Assembly: GCF_028640845.1 (NCBI RefSeq)
Contig: NC_080542.1
Coordinates: 129,912,580 to 129,976,579, forward strand
Length of the DNA: 64,000 bases
Source of the DNA: Ahaetulla prasina
Taxonomy: Eukaryota > Chordata > Lepidosauria > Squamata > Colubridae
Direction of reading: 5' to 3'
The position numbers were made by a program, and so were the translations under genes. Shown in pieces: positions 20,524 to 31,853 of this stretch. The notes below the pieces were generated by a model. The model ran no database searches. It worked only from the letters and a program-made list of their open reading frames with translations, and was not told where the DNA came from. Position 1 is the stretch's first letter, and every line of letters begins with the position of its first letter.

Positions 20524-22307
20524 GGGGCGGGCATAAGAGCACAATAGTGCCTACCGTTCCTGTCTTATTGTTCCCTTCATTATATCAAATTAATATAGTT
20601 GATGCTTTTTTTTTTACATATATATATGTATATATATTCTTCAAGATATGTTGTTTTATTTATGACATTGTTTGTATATACTGTTGTGACAAAAAGAAAT
20701 AAAAAAAATATGACAGATCTGGGATACCATTAAAAATAGGCAACAGGCATTTATTCCACAGGCACTCAAACCACTTGTATTATCTCTGCTTCAGGTTGAA
20801 AGTGAAATGATTTTCCATAGTCCCTACAGAGAAGCTGACTGGACTTGTAGTTGAATCTAAACACAGAGTTCTGTTCTTCAGAATTGTCCTTCGGTTGTTT
20901 ACAATTCACTTAGCATCCACTTTTTTTTTTTCATTCTGACAGGTATTGCTATGTGGCACCATCAGTACCAGTGTGCCTCCTGTAAGCAGAGCCACACATT
21001 CACAGATGCACTGCCTGCTAGAGAACACAATTTTGGCTCAGCTTCATTTCTGCAATTGGTCAAAAATCTCTCCCTATGATACTGATTAAAATATATTGTA
21101 AGAAAGCAACAGAGGCAAATCAATATCCCAAGCCAGAGGAGGCATCCAAACCTGTGTTTAACACACAGAATCATCTATTGCAATGTCCTTCCTGTAAAAG
21201 ACTACTTCAGCTTCAATCGCAATAATACAAGAACAAACAGTAGATTCAAACTTAATGTTAACCGCTTCAATCTTGATTGCAGAAAATATGATTTCTGTAA
21301 CAGGGTCATTAACACTTGGAACACACTACCTGACTCTGTGGTCTCTTCTCAAAATCCCAAAATCTTTAACCAAAAACTGTCTACCATTGACCTCAACCCA
21401 TTCCTAAGAGGACTATAAGGGGCGGGCATAAGAGCACAATAGTGCCTACCGTTCCTGTCTTATTGTTCCCTTCATTATATCAAATTAATATAGTTGATGC
21501 TTTTTTTTTACTTATATATATATATATTCTTCAAGATATGTTGTTTTATTTATGACATTGTTTGTATATACTGTTGTGACAAAAAGAAATAAAAAAAATA
21601 TGACAGATCTGGGATACCATTAAAAATAGGCAACAGGCATTTATTCCACAGGCACTCAAACCACTTGTATTATCTCTGCTTCAGGTTGAAAGTGAAATGA
21701 TTTTCCATAGTCCCTACAGAGAAGCTGACTGGACTTGTAGTTGAATCTAAACACAGAGTTCTGTTCTTCAGAATTGTCCTTCGGTTGTTTACAATTCACT
21801 TAGCATCCACTTTTTTTTTTCATTCTGACAGGTATTGCTATGTGGCACCATCAGTACCAGTGTGCCTCCTGTAAGCAGAGCCACACATTCACAGATGCAC
21901 TGCCTGCTAGAGAACACAATTTTGGCTCAGCTTCATTTCTGCAATTGGTCAAAAATCTCTCCCTATGATACTGATTAGAATATATTGTAAGAAAGCAACA
22001 GAGGCAAATCAATATCCCAAGCCAGAGGAGGCATCCAAACCTGTGTTTAACACACAGAATCATCTATTGCAATGTCCTTCCTGTAAAAGACTACTTCAGC
22101 TTCAATCGCAATAATACAAGAACAAACAGTAGATTCAAACTTAATGTTAACCGCTTCAATCTTGATTGCAGAAAATATGATTTCTGTAACAGGGTCATTA
22201 ACACTTGGAACACACTACCTGACTCTGTGGTCTCTTCTCAAAATCCCAAAATCTTTAACCAAAAACTGTCTACCATTGACCTCAACCCATTCCTAAGAGG
22301 ACTATAA
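20524..22307 (+). repeat. tandem duplication of an ~890-bp unit
   Basis: Copy 1 is 20524-21418 and copy 2 is 21419-22307. They differ mainly in T-run and AT-run lengths and a few bases. Each unit consists of a CR1/L3-like LINE 3' UTR, about 445 bp of non-LINE sequence and the last ~260 bp of the LINE ORF. A third LINE 3' UTR (22308-22452) closes the array and is clearly more diverged (GGGGCGTGCATAAG versus GGGGCGGGCATAAG). Two identical 70-codon minus-strand frames (20962-21174 and 21851-22063) arise only from the duplication. Confidence 0.95.
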
Positions 22308-22452
22308 GGGGCGTGCATAAGAGCACAAAAGTGCCTACCATTCCTGTCCTATTGTTTCCTTTCATTATATATACACTTATATGTTATATAGTTGTTTCAT
22401 GCTTATGCTTACGTATACTGTTGTGACAAAATAAAATAAAATAAATAAATAA
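22051..22452 (+). mobile_element. CR1/L3-like LINE 3' end
   Basis: Codes for the family's C-terminus (RFKLNVNRFNLDCRKYDFC, then NTWNTLPDSVVSSQNPKIF and FLRGL). This is followed by GGGGCGTGCATAAGAGCACA, a UTR and an (AAATA)n tail at 22430-22456. The same end lies at 21159-21605 (chimeric 3' UTR, see tandem duplication) and as UTR only at 20524-20712. 5' truncated. Confidence 0.75.
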
Positions 22453-22649
22453 ATAAATTTCAGACATTGCTTCTGAAGGATGGGGTTAGCTTGCGGGGGG
22501 GGGAATAAGTGGGAGTGGGGGAGAGAGAAGTTACCTGGGGATTCTGGGAGTTGAAGTCCACATATTTTAAAGATATCTAGCTTCACAAACATGATCACAG
22601 AGATATTGAAATGTCAATATGTGGTGAATAACAACGGATTTGTCTAGGA

Positions 22650-22913
22650 CAGGGGTGTCAAACTCAAGGCCCGCGGCCCACAGGGTGCTTATATCTGACT
22701 GCCCTAGAAATAGCAAAGGACCGGCCCATGGTGTCTCTGCCAGCAAAAATGGAGCTTGGGGCCTGTTTTCGCTGGCAGAGTGCTTGGGCCATCACAGACA
22801 CCCCAACACAAGTGACACCAACCTGACCAAGCCCACCCTGGCCACACCCACCTTGGCCCCCCCGAGGTCAAGCCCTGATGCAGTCCTGAATGAAATTGAG
22901 TTTGACACCCCTG
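22650..22913. mobile_element. hAT-type MITE, CAGGGGTGTCAAACT family
   Basis: Ends CAGGGGTGTCAAACTCA and TGAGTTTGACACCCCTG are perfect inverts. Flanks GTCTAGGA and ATCCAGGA (8 bp, two mismatches) are the target duplication. The interior is GC-rich and non-coding; the frame through it is not a gene. A second copy is at 35520-35859. Confidence 0.85.
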
Positions 22914-23035
22914 ATCCAGGATTCAACTGACATTTTAAAAATCACATTAAATATAGTATGGCATACTATCTTCTGAATCAAATACAAATGCTGGACTATA
23001 ACTCCCATAATTTCTGACAGGGCCATTTGCCTACT

Positions 23036-23529
23036 TTTCTATGCTGAATTCTATATTCAGAGGGCCGTGAAAATATTTACAGATCCCTCACATCCTGGAC
23101 ATAAACTGTTTCAACTCCTACCCTCAAAACGATGCTATAGAGCACTGCACACCAGAACAACTAGACACAAGAACAGTTTTTTCCCAGAGGCCATCACTCT
23201 GCTGAACAAATAATTCCATCAACACTGTCAGACTATTTACTGAATCTGCACTACTATTAATTGTTTCATAGTTTCCATCACCAATCTCTTTCTACTTATG
23301 ACTGTATGACTGTAACTTTGTTGCTGGCAATCCTTATGATTTATATTGATATATTGACCATCAATTGTGTTGTAAAGGTTGTATCTTGATGAACATATCT
23401 TTTCTTTTATGTACACTGAGAGCATATGCACCAAGACAAATTCCTTGTGTGTCCAATCACACTTGGCCAATAAAAAAAAATTCTATTCTATTCTATTCTA
23501 TTCTATTCTATTCTATTCTATTCTATTCT
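23036..23529 (+). mobile_element. Rex1/Babar-like LINE 3' end with (TTCTA)n tail
   Basis: Carries the end of the ORF (AGGGCCGTGAAAATATT..., same as 29650 and 34335), the UTR with GTCCAATCACACTTGGCCAA and TAAA, and a (TTCTA)n tail at 23481-23529. 5' truncated at about 23036. An AATAG-class tail on snake LINEs is established; the sequence shows it directly here. Confidence 0.8.
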
Positions 23530-23762
23530 GTATGTATATTGCTCGCTTTCTAATAAATGCTTCCAAGAATTCACTTTCATAGGGTAACCAGCCAGAATGA
23601 TAAAACATAGAGGTGAGACACATGATTCTAAAAACTTTATTTGCATAGAGGCCTAGAGAGTTGAAAAGAGAAGTGGACTTTATTTTGGTTAATGCCAAAA
23701 GAAAGACCATCGGGGAATGCCATGAAGGACATTGAAAGAGAAGATAGAGTCCTAAATTTCTT

Positions 23763-24032
23763 TAGGGCCTCTTGTGGCTCAACAGGCTAATGCAGTCTGT
23801 TATTAACACAGCTGCCTGTAATTACAATTACTCCAGGTTCGAGTCCCACCAGGCCCAAGGTTGACTCAGCCTTCTATCCTTTATAAGTTGGTAAAATGAG
23901 GACCCAGATTGTTGTGGGGGGCAATACAAGTTGACTTTGTATATAATATACAAATGGATGAGACTATTGCCTTACACAATGTAAGCCGCCCTGAGTCTTT
24001 GGAGAAGGACGGGATATAAATTCAAATTTTTA
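23763..24032 (+). mobile_element. tRNA-derived SINE with L2-like 3' end
   Basis: A box TGGCTCAACAGG and B box GGTTCGAGTCC lie in the first 80 bp. A core GGTAAAATGAGGACCCAGATTG follows, then the end GTAAGCCGCCCTGAGTCTTT and GGGATATAAAT, which is shared with the L2-like 3' UTRs in this window. Mobilisation by an L2 LINE is the likely route. Confidence 0.75.
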
Positions 24033-24052
24033 AAAAAAACTGTGATATAACG

Positions 24053-25172
24053 CAGTCTTTAACAACCAGTTCTCTGCCCTAATGACTGCCTGGATGGGCA
24101 TGCCTGGGTGGGTGTGGCTGGGTGATCATATGACTGAATGGACGTGGCCAACTCTATGTCACTTGTGTGGATGGTACCTGTATGGCAGGATTGGGGAAGG
24201 AATCCGGGGTGGGGGGGAAGAAAGATCCAACATGTTTGTGAGTGTGTCTGCATGTGTGTGTGTAAGAGAGACAGAGAGAGATAGACAGAGACACAGAGAA
24301 AGAGACTGTGTCAAGCTAGACTGGGAAAGCTGGCTGCGACAGGAAAAGAAGCTGGGTAAGCTGGACCCAGATGCTTCCTGGGTCCCCTCATCCCAGAAGC
24401 AGCAATCTCACACTCCCCCCTCTTTGCTAGCCCCCTTCTTTGCACGGAGAGCAGTGGAGATGGAGAGGGAGAAGGGGCAGCGGCGGCCACTAGCATTGAA
24501 GGGAGAGTGCCGCACAGAAATGGGAGCAGGCAGAATGCTGCCCCCTTCTCCCTCTCCGTCTGTGTTGCTGGGCAATCCCATGCAAAGAAGGGGGCTAGCA
24601 GAGAGGGAAAGAATGCATAGTTGCTGCTTCTGGGATGAGGAGATCTGAGACACATCTGGGTCCAGCTCACCCGGCTTCTCTCCCTCTCACAGCCAGCTTT
24701 TTTGGACCATTTTCAGGCCATTTTTGGGGCTGTTTTCAGGTCTTTTTTTCAGGTCTTTTTTTCAGGTCAATTTCAGGCCTTTGGGGGGGGGCATTTTCAG
24801 GTGGTTTTGGGGCCAATTTTGGCTGGAAAAATGGCCTGAAAGCAGCCTAAAATAGCTCCAAAAACGGTCTGTTTTTGGGCCATTTTCAGACCATTTTTGG
24901 GCTATTTCCCCTCCCCCCCAAAAAATAGCCATGAATGGTCCAAAAAATGGCCTGAAAATGGCCCAAAAATGGCCTGGGTTTTTTTTGGCATTTTTGCAGC
25001 ATTTTCAGGCCAATTTTGTTTGGAAAAATGGCCAGAAAATGGGCCAAAAACAGCCCAAAAAATAGGCAGGGTGGAGCCAGCCAGTGGTCTGATTTGCCAG
25101 TTCTCTGAACTGCGTAGAATCGGAACAACCAGTTCGGGTGAACCGGTCCAAATCCACAGCAGCCTACCTCTG
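24053..25172. mobile_element. large non-autonomous hAT-type element with internal foldback and short-motif array
   Basis: Flanks ATATAACG and ATATAATG (24045-24052, 25173-25180) form an 8-bp duplication with one mismatch, next to CAG...CTG ends. The left part has AACAACCAGTTCTCTGCCC and the right has GGGTGAACCGGTCCAAATCC, as in the smaller MITEs at 27505 and 56210. Inside are an inverted repeat (24329-24697) and an array of GGCCATTTT and AAAATGGCC words at 24700-25060. The 188-codon frame at 24082-24648 lacks any domain and crosses the inverted repeat, so I do not call it a gene. Confidence 0.6.
24329..24697. repeat. long imperfect inverted repeat inside the hAT-type element
   Basis: Arm 1 (24329-24482) runs from GCTGGCTGCGACAGG through GCTGGACCCAGATG and CTCATCCCAGAAGCAGCAA to GGGAGAAGGGGCAGC. 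Arm 2 (24537-24697) is its reverse complement with scattered differences; the spacer is about 54 bp. It can form a hairpin with arms of about 155 bp. Confidence 0.75.
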
Positions 25173-25180
25173 ATATAATG

Positions 25181-26339
25181 GCATTTCTAATTGCTTGCCC
25201 CAATATAACAATGGGAAAATTCATGGGATAATTCATCCTGTAAGAAGTACAGTACACCAAGTAGGCCTATAGATATCGTTATTGATGTGTGTCCATAGGT
25301 AACAGACAATCCTAGTGGAATGTTCCAAGTTTCATCCTGCTCCAGGATGTAGCTGTTGAGAGAAAGGGGGAGAAGTATTACTTTTTTAAAAAAAATTTGC
25401 ATTTTATATTTTGATAAACTAATAAAAGATGTACAAAAGAAGGAAGGAGAAGAATCCCACGGCTACTTTGATACAAGTTTGGTCTGAATCCTATAAGGAA
25501 TGATGGAAATGAGAAAATGCATGGCTGTAGCAAGCACAAGAAAAACCAACAACTTCTACCCCATAATTTGTCCCCTGCTCACTGCATCGCCAGCTACAGC
25601 CAGACTAACATTACCTTCCTCGTTCATTCACGACTTCCTTTCTTCCACACCAGAGTTGACCAACTTTGGAAAATTTAAGTTTTTTTCAGCTGTCAGAATG
25701 GGAAATTCTGGGAGTTGAAGTCCACAGGTGTTAAAGTTGCCAAAGCTGGACAACCCTATTCTGCCCTGTTTGTCTGCATGCATGACTCCTCCTGATCCCT
25801 GACTACATAACCCAGTTTATTAAAGGTATCAGACAAGGAGTTGGACAGAAAGGAAGCTACATGGCCACCTTCCTGCTTTCTCTATGCTTTTGCCCTTGGC
25901 AAATACTATTAACGTCAGCATCATTTTGATGTACTAGTAAAAATTCATGCCACTCTCTAAGATCAAAGTGTTCAGGCTTATTTCCTTGTCCCATTTAATC
26001 CCCAAGCATATTCATTTTATCTGCTCTGAGACATTTCCCAGCTGAAAACATGATATGAAAATTGCCTTTAACTGGTAACAGTTAACAAGGTATACTCTTG
26101 CCAATTAATCTAGGAATCTGCCCATGAAGATTAGTGGGCACATATCAGAAATTCAGAGAATTGCTCAATGAGGGAAGGAAGAATCAAAATGCGTGCAATA
26201 GCAATAAAAGGACAAATAGGATAATCTCACAAATCTCAAACCTGCCCACAGATCTAATGCAAGTGCTTATTTGACTAGCCCTCTCTGCTGCTCTATCGGC
26301 TAAAGGGGAAAGGGGGGGCTGTTGGAGGAAGCAGAGGAG
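25181..26339. other. unique sequence with a short MITE of the CAACTTTGG family
   Basis: 25651-25763 starts CAGAGTTGACCAACTTTGG and ends near CCAAAGCTGGACAACCC, with the TTCTGGGAGTTGAAGTCCAC core shared with 11916-12060. I see no clean target duplication. The remainder is unremarkable. Confidence 0.55.
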
Positions 26340-26490
26340 TAGATGAGTTGAAAGATTTTTTGACCCTAAACCTCACTGACATGGTTTCTATTAAATTTAA
26401 TTACTGCCTCCTGCTGCTTTAAATTGAAGGCTGTTTCAAAACACATGTAGCTGCTATTTACAAGGCAGCTTGCAAGCTAGGGATACCTGG
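26340..26490. other. possible conserved non-coding element
   Basis: A complex sequence with homeodomain-like cores (TTAAATTTAATTAC) and no repeat character, unlike its neighbours. Conservation cannot be tested here; this is a weak guess from composition. Confidence 0.2.
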
Positions 26491-27496
26491 AAACAGTGAA
26501 TGAAAAAAGCAAAGGAGCTTTCCATTTACCTGATCCTGCTGCTATAATGGAAATAAAGACTGGGCAAAATTGTTCAGCCTTTTCTTAGGCTGCTGGTGGA
26601 ATTTGGAAAAGGTAGGCTAAGCCAGGCAATGAGATTGGATGAAGCCACAATTCTTATCATAGACTTCTTGTTCCCAAGATAAGGGTAGCTTCAGGGAGGA
26701 AATTGTGATATTTCCAGCTGTGTACCCATTTGTGACATTCAGGGGTAATTTCAGAGTGCATTATCTTTAAGCTTTAACAAGAAACTTATAATGAGTTAAA
26801 CAATTTGTCCGTTTAGCCCATTATAGTCTAGTATGGATCAATTTGGCTGACTAGGGTACAGAGCTCCAGGGAAACTACAGGACCAGTAGACCCAGGTCCA
26901 GGTTGCTGGAGGCCCTAGTTCATTCGTTTGTTCGTTCTTTTCTTTTTCTTTTTCTTTTTCTTTCTTTCTTTCTTTCTTTCTTTTTAAAATAGTAATTTTG
27001 TTAAAAATTACAATTGCAAAGATTAAAACAGTACAAACTAAAAAAAATTTAAAAAACAGGAAAACAGAAAAATTAGGAAGAAAAATAGAAAAGGAAAAAT
27101 AGAAATATAATGCAGAGAAAGAAAATTATTGAAAGAAATTAGTCTCCTGTTCACCCCAAGTATAAACAATTTTAGTAACTTATCACCTTTTTTAAAATGC
27201 AGCAAATTATCTCTTGAGTTCCACAAGCATGCTGGCCCACGGCTCGTGCAAGGCAAATGCTGTGTGCGCATGTCAGCTGACCTGCCGCTTGTGCAAGCAA
27301 ACTACACACATGTGCACTTGTGCTGGCCTGTCACTCGCATGGCCCCATTCCAAACAGGCCATAGCCCAGTAATGGCCTGAGGGGGTCCCCAACCATGGGA
27401 TGTAGGTCCATTCAGAATCTTTAGTAGGACTTCACTTCTGAGGGAAAGACATTTAAGCAAGATGGCTATTTCCTCATATCCCAGTGCTCTAAACCA
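26491..27496. other. unique sequence with a (TTTCT)n/(TTTC)n tract
   Basis: Pyrimidine tract at 26935-26983, then an A-rich region to 27130 that could be a reversed LINE tail but carries no diagnostic motif. Confidence 0.4.
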
Positions 27497-27504
27497 TCTG
27501 AAAC

Positions 27505-27640
27505 CAGTGGTGGGATTCAGCCAGTTTGCACCACTTGGGAGAATCGGTTGTTAACTTTCTGAGCAGTTTGGTGAACTGGTTGTTAGAAGAAATCAATAGG
27601 GCAGAGAACCGGTTGTTAAATTATTTGAATCCCACCACTG
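27505..27640. mobile_element. hAT-type MITE, CAGTGGTGGGATTCA family
   Basis: Ends CAGTGGTGGGATTCAG and TTTGAATCCCACCACTG. Flanks TCTGAAAC and CCTGAAAC form an 8-bp duplication with one mismatch. Contains GGTTGTTAA and AACCGGTTGTTAA motifs. Confidence 0.85.
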
Positions 27641-27949
27641 CCTGAAACTGCTATCTTGTGATTTCCTTATGAGAAATAACTGTAAGGAGCAGTTATCTGA
27701 AGTCCTCTCCTTGTCTGCCAAAGAATTCCAAAAAAAGACAGTCTACTTAATTAGACTTTTAATTCTATTGCAGTCATCAACTCCACGCTTACAAAGCCAT
27801 CTCCAATTCCCAATTTTCCTCCAAAGGCTCCAAGTGGACTTACCTCCAATGGATGCTCTTATCCCAGACCTATTTACATAAATTACATATTGCTTGATTA
27901 CATCAACTCTAATTATATCAAGTTTAAATTAATGATTTTTTTAATGAAC
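27641..27949. other. no feature recognised
   Basis: AT-rich unique sequence up to the 5' end of the Rex1-like LINE. Confidence 0.5.
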
Positions 27950-27957
27950 CAGCAAAC

Positions 27958-29791
27958 ATGTGGAAAACTTTTAAAAATATCACCGGCTATGGCAAACCTT
28001 CTTCCCAGGCTGAAGGTAATCAACAACTGGCAGATGACCTGAATGAGTTTTACTGCAGGTTTGAAAGGAAACTACAGCCACCTATCTCCACAACCCCCAT
28101 CTCAGACACACCAACAACAGCCAAGCCTCCTACAACTGACCCCATTTCATTGGGTTCACAACCCCTAGTGATCACAGAAAAGGAAGTGCAGGACCTATTT
28201 CACAGACAAAAGCCAGGAAAAGCTCCAGGCCCAGACAAGATAACTCCTTCTTGCTTAAAAGTCTGTGCTGACCAATTGGCCCCCATCTTCACCCATATTT
28301 TCAATAAATCACTAGAGATGTGCTATGTTCCTTCTTGCTTCAAACGCTCTACCATCATCCCAGTGCCGAAGAAGCCCACCATCAAGGAACTGAATGACTA
28401 CAGACCAGTTGCTCTAACATCTGTAGTCATGAAAACCTTTGAAAGGCTAGTGCTTTCCTACCTGAAAACCATCACGAATCCACTCTTAGACCCCTTGCAA
28501 TTTGCATACCGAGCAAATAGATCAACAGATGATGCTGTTAATATGGCTCTGCACTACATCCTACAACATCTTGAGTCTCCAAAGACCTATGCAAGGGTCC
28601 TTTTTGTAGACTTTAGTTCAGCATTCAATACCATCATTCCAGACATTCTTCTAACTAAGCTAAACCAGCTACAGGTACCGGAACAGACTTGTAAGTGGAT
28701 CACAAGCTTCCTAACAAACAGGAAGCAGCAGGTGAAGCTAAGCAAGATCACATCAAATACCTGTACAATTAGCACAGGGGCCCCCCAAGGCTGTGTGCTC
28801 TCCCCACTTCTCTTCTCTCTGTATACCAATGACTGCATCTCCAATGATCCATTTGTTAAGCTACTGAAGTTCGCAGATGACACAACAGTGATTGGTCTCA
28901 TTCGAGACAATGACGAATCCACATATAGACGAGAGGTCAAACGACTAGCCTTGTGGTGCAACCAAAACAATCTGGAACTGAACACACTCAAAACCGTAGA
29001 AAGGATGGTAGTGAGAAGTGGGAAAGAGGAGGGGAAGTAGGAAAGCGAGGAGAAGGTGGTGGGGGAAGTTTAAGAAGGATGAGAAGGGAAGAAAGGATTA
29101 AAGGGGGGAGTGGCAGTCGAGCAGCCCTGACTGAGTATAATTTGAGTATAGGACTGATTGTTGGATAAGTGATTGTATTGTACACTGGTCAAATTGTGGG
29201 AATTATTATGGAAAAATAAAAAAATTTTGCAAAAAAAAAAACAAAACCGTAGAAATGGTGGTAGACTTTAGGAAAAACCCTTCCATACTTCCACCTCTCA
29301 CAATACTTGACAACACAGTATCAACAGTAGAAACCTTCAAATTTCTGGGTTGTATCATATCGCAAGATCTCAAATGGACAGCTAACATCAAAAACATCAT
29401 TAAAAAAGGACAACAAAGAATGTTCTTTCTGCGCCAACTCAGTAAGCTCAAACTGCCCAAGGAGCTGCTGATCCAATTCTACAGAGGAATTATTGAGTCT
29501 GTCATTTGCACCTCTATAACTGTCTGGTTCGGTTCTGCAACCCAACAAGAAAAACACAGACTTCAGAGGATAATTAGAACTGCAGAAAAAATAATTGCTA
29601 CCAACTTGCCTTCCATTGAGGACCTGTATACTGCACAAATCAAGAAGAGGGCCGTGAAAATATTGCAGATCCCTCGCATCCTGGACATAAACTGTTTCAA
29701 CTCCTACCCTCAAAACGACGCTATAGAGCACTGCACACCAGAACAACTAGACACAAGAACAGTTTTTTCCCGAAGGCCATCACTCTGCTAA
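27958..29791 (+). pseudogene. Rex1/Babar-like reverse transcriptase, interrupted
   Basis: A 360-codon frame (27958-29040) includes KPGKAPGPDKITPSCLK, NDYRPVALTSVVMKTFERL, LFVDFSSAFNTIIPDILL (from 28600), GAPQGCVLSPLLF and the catalytic FADDTTVIGL (from 28870). It then reads into the inserted L1 and stops. After the insertion the frame resumes (29255-29791) with EMVVDFRKNPSILPPL, FLGCIISQDLKW, GQQRMFFLRQLSKLKLP and ITVWFGSAT. Removing the insert would make the frame continuous through this region, so the copy was close to intact when the L1 landed. The endonuclease is absent, so it could never have moved by itself after truncation. It reverse-transcribes its own RNA in living relatives. Confidence 0.8.
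29003..29241 (+). mobile_element. L1 3' UTR with poly(A), inserted in the Rex1-like LINE
   Basis: A 14-bp direct repeat, CAAAACCGTAGAAA, lies at 28989-29002 and 29242-29255. The insert is purine-rich, ends in AATAAAAAAATTTTGCAAAAAAAAAAA and has no coding sequence. Poly(A) plus a target duplication of this length is the L1 signature. The family call comes from these features, not from an ORF. Confidence 0.7.
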
Positions 29792-30110
29792 ACAAATAAT
29801 TCCCTCAACACTGTCAGACTATTTACTGAATCTGCACTACTATTAATCGTTTCATAGTTCCCATCACCAATCTCTTTCCACTTATGACTGTATGACTATA
29901 ACTTGTTGCTGGCAATCCTTATGATTTATATTGATATATTGATCATCAATTGTGTTGTAAATGTTGTACCTTGATGAACGTATCTTTTCTTTTATGTACA
30001 CTGAGAGCATATGCACCAAGACAAATTCCTTGTGTGTCCAATCACACTTGGCCAATAAAATTCTATTCTATTCTATTCTATTCTATTCTATTCTATTCTA
30101 TTCTATTCTA

Positions 30111-30685
30111 ATGAATAAAAAAGACACAATATTTAGAAGATCAATTTCCTTTGAAGATCATCTGTTGCTCCAGAATTGGCAGATACTTAGGGCAAATGGA
30201 TGAAGAAGTTTCTTTGTTTCAATCTTGATGACTGTTATTTTTTTTCCCTATAGACACTGAACATGAAATGTAATCATCCATAAAAAATAAAATGAAATGT
30301 GGTCCAATAACTAGGCCATGCTTGCTGCCTCACTCTAAATGTCCTGCTTCTCAGGCAATGAACAAATGTTTTTGGATCCAGCAACTGCCAAGCATAAAAA
30401 ACAATTCCAAGAAGAAAATTGAATGGGACAAATAAGAGGTGACTGCTAATGGCAGCATATTTTCTAACAGAAGCTACATGGTATGTTCCAGTGATATGAT
30501 AGCCAGAATTTTCCCCCCACTTTCTTTAACCAAAATTAATTATGAACACATTTTCTTCATGTACTTTTCTTCATGTCCCTTAAAGTTTCCTTCCTAAAGC
30601 GTCAAAAGTCTCAACTCAGTGATCGCGCAGTTTACCTGCATCAAATATGACTGACAAAGCTCTTGGACAATTTTTCTCTCCTCCT
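30111..30685. other. no feature recognised
   Basis: Unique-looking AT-rich DNA. Confidence 0.5.
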
Positions 30686-30896
30686 CAGAGGTGAGTTTCA
30701 GCAGTTTTTGAGTATTTTGAGTAGTTCAGAGAACCAGTAAATACCACCTCTGACTGGCCCCGCCCCCATCTATTCTCTGCCTCCCGAGTCCCAGCTGATC
30801 AGGAGGAAATGGGGATTTTGCAGTATCCTCCCCCTGCCATGCCCACAAAGCCACACCCACAGAACCAGTAGTAAAAAAATTTGAATCCCACTACTG
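30686..30896. mobile_element. hAT-type MITE of the CAGNGGTG family
   Basis: Starts CAGAGGTGAGTTTCAGCAG and ends TTTGAATCCCACTACTG; flanks CTCCTCCT and CTCCTCCC (8 bp, one mismatch). The GGGATTTTGCAGTATCCT core is shared with the copy at 31854. Confidence 0.75.
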
Positions 30897-30919
30897 CTCC
30901 TCCCCCATGGATAAGGAAT

Positions 30920-31637
30920 CTCTTGACTCTTGGTATAGACATAGGTACAGACTATGGGAAATGCAGCTCAACGCTAGTAATTGTGAGAGGGATCTTGGAG
31001 TCCTAGTAGACAATCATCTAAACAATGTGAGGTAGCAGCCAAAAAGGCCAATGCAGTCCTAAGTTGCATTAACAGAACGATAGAATCAAGAATATGAAGT
31101 ACTAGTTACTGTTCTACAAAGTCTTGGCAAGGCCACACTTAGGATACTACATCCAGTTTTGGTCATCCCGATAAAAATGGATGACAAATACAATGCAAAA
31201 GAGATGTTGAGGCTTTGGAAAGACTTTAGAGAAGAGCAACAAAAATGATAGGGGGCCTAGAAGCTAAAACATACAAAGAATGATTACTGGAGATACCATG
31301 TCTAGTGAAAAGAAGGACCAAGGGGTTACATGATAGCAATCTTCCAATACTTGAAGGGTATTCAACAAGGAAGAGGGATTAACTTGTTTACCAAAGCACT
31401 GTAGGCAAGACAAGGAACAATGGATGGAAACTAATCAAGGAGAAAACTAAGGAACAAATTCCTAACAATGAGAAGAAGTAACCAGTGGAACAAAATTGCC
31501 TTTGGAAGTTGTGGGTGACCCAGCATTAGAGGTTTTTAAGAGACTGGATTTCAGAAATAGTATAGGTTACCTGCAAGAGCAGGGGGATGGACTAGATTAC
31601 CTCCAAGGTCCTTTCCAACTCTGTTACTGTTATTGAC
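30920..31637 (+). mobile_element. CR1 LINE 3' fragment
   Basis: Decayed C-terminal coding sequence: DLGVLVDNHLN, AAKKANAVLSCINRT and a GKATLRILHPVL segment, in a frame with several disruptions. A UTR follows, ending GGACTAGATTACCTCCAAGG and TCCTTTCCAACTCTGTTACTG. The best-preserved blocks match the copies at 53030 and 56078. Inactive. Confidence 0.75.
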
Positions 31638-31853
31638 TATGGTGATCCAGACATAACCTTAACATTACCTTCTGAACAATGCAAAGATGAACCTAAGCTG
31701 TCCTGTAAAAGGAATGCTTAGTATCTTAATTGAAAGGGAATACAAATATACTGAATACATTGGCAGAGCTGGAAACCAACAATCTTTCAAATTATTCCAC
31801 ACAAATAGAGGTATCAATGATAAAAGATGTGTCCATGACAAAACATGTATAAT
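31638..31853. other. no feature recognised
   Basis: Unique sequence; a 67-codon frame at 31687-31890 shows no recognisable domain. Confidence 0.4.

Larger units (their letters stand above)
27950..30110 (+). mobile_element. Rex1/Babar-like LINE, 5' truncated, with (TTCTA)10 tail
   Basis: Lacks the endonuclease; begins just before ATGTGGAAAACTTTTAAAAA. It contains the RT domain, the C-terminus, a UTR with GTCCAATCACACTTGGCCAA and a tail of ten TTCTA units (30061-30110). A 239-bp L1 tail is inserted at 29003-29241. Assignment to Rex1/Babar rests on the DFSSAFNTI and TGAPQGCVLSPLLFSLYTN motifs, which are typical of that group. Confidence 0.75.

Noticed and set aside
20962..22063. Two identical 70-codon minus-strand frames as a duplicated gene
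   Set aside because: They fall wholly in the tandemly duplicated unit, have no recognised domain, and their identity follows from the recent duplication.
22640..22930. 96-codon frame over the hAT MITE
   Set aside because: The frame is simply the MITE including its terminal repeats.
24082..24648. 188-codon frame as a gene
   Set aside because: It crosses a long inverted repeat in a non-autonomous hAT element and has low-complexity composition with no domain.
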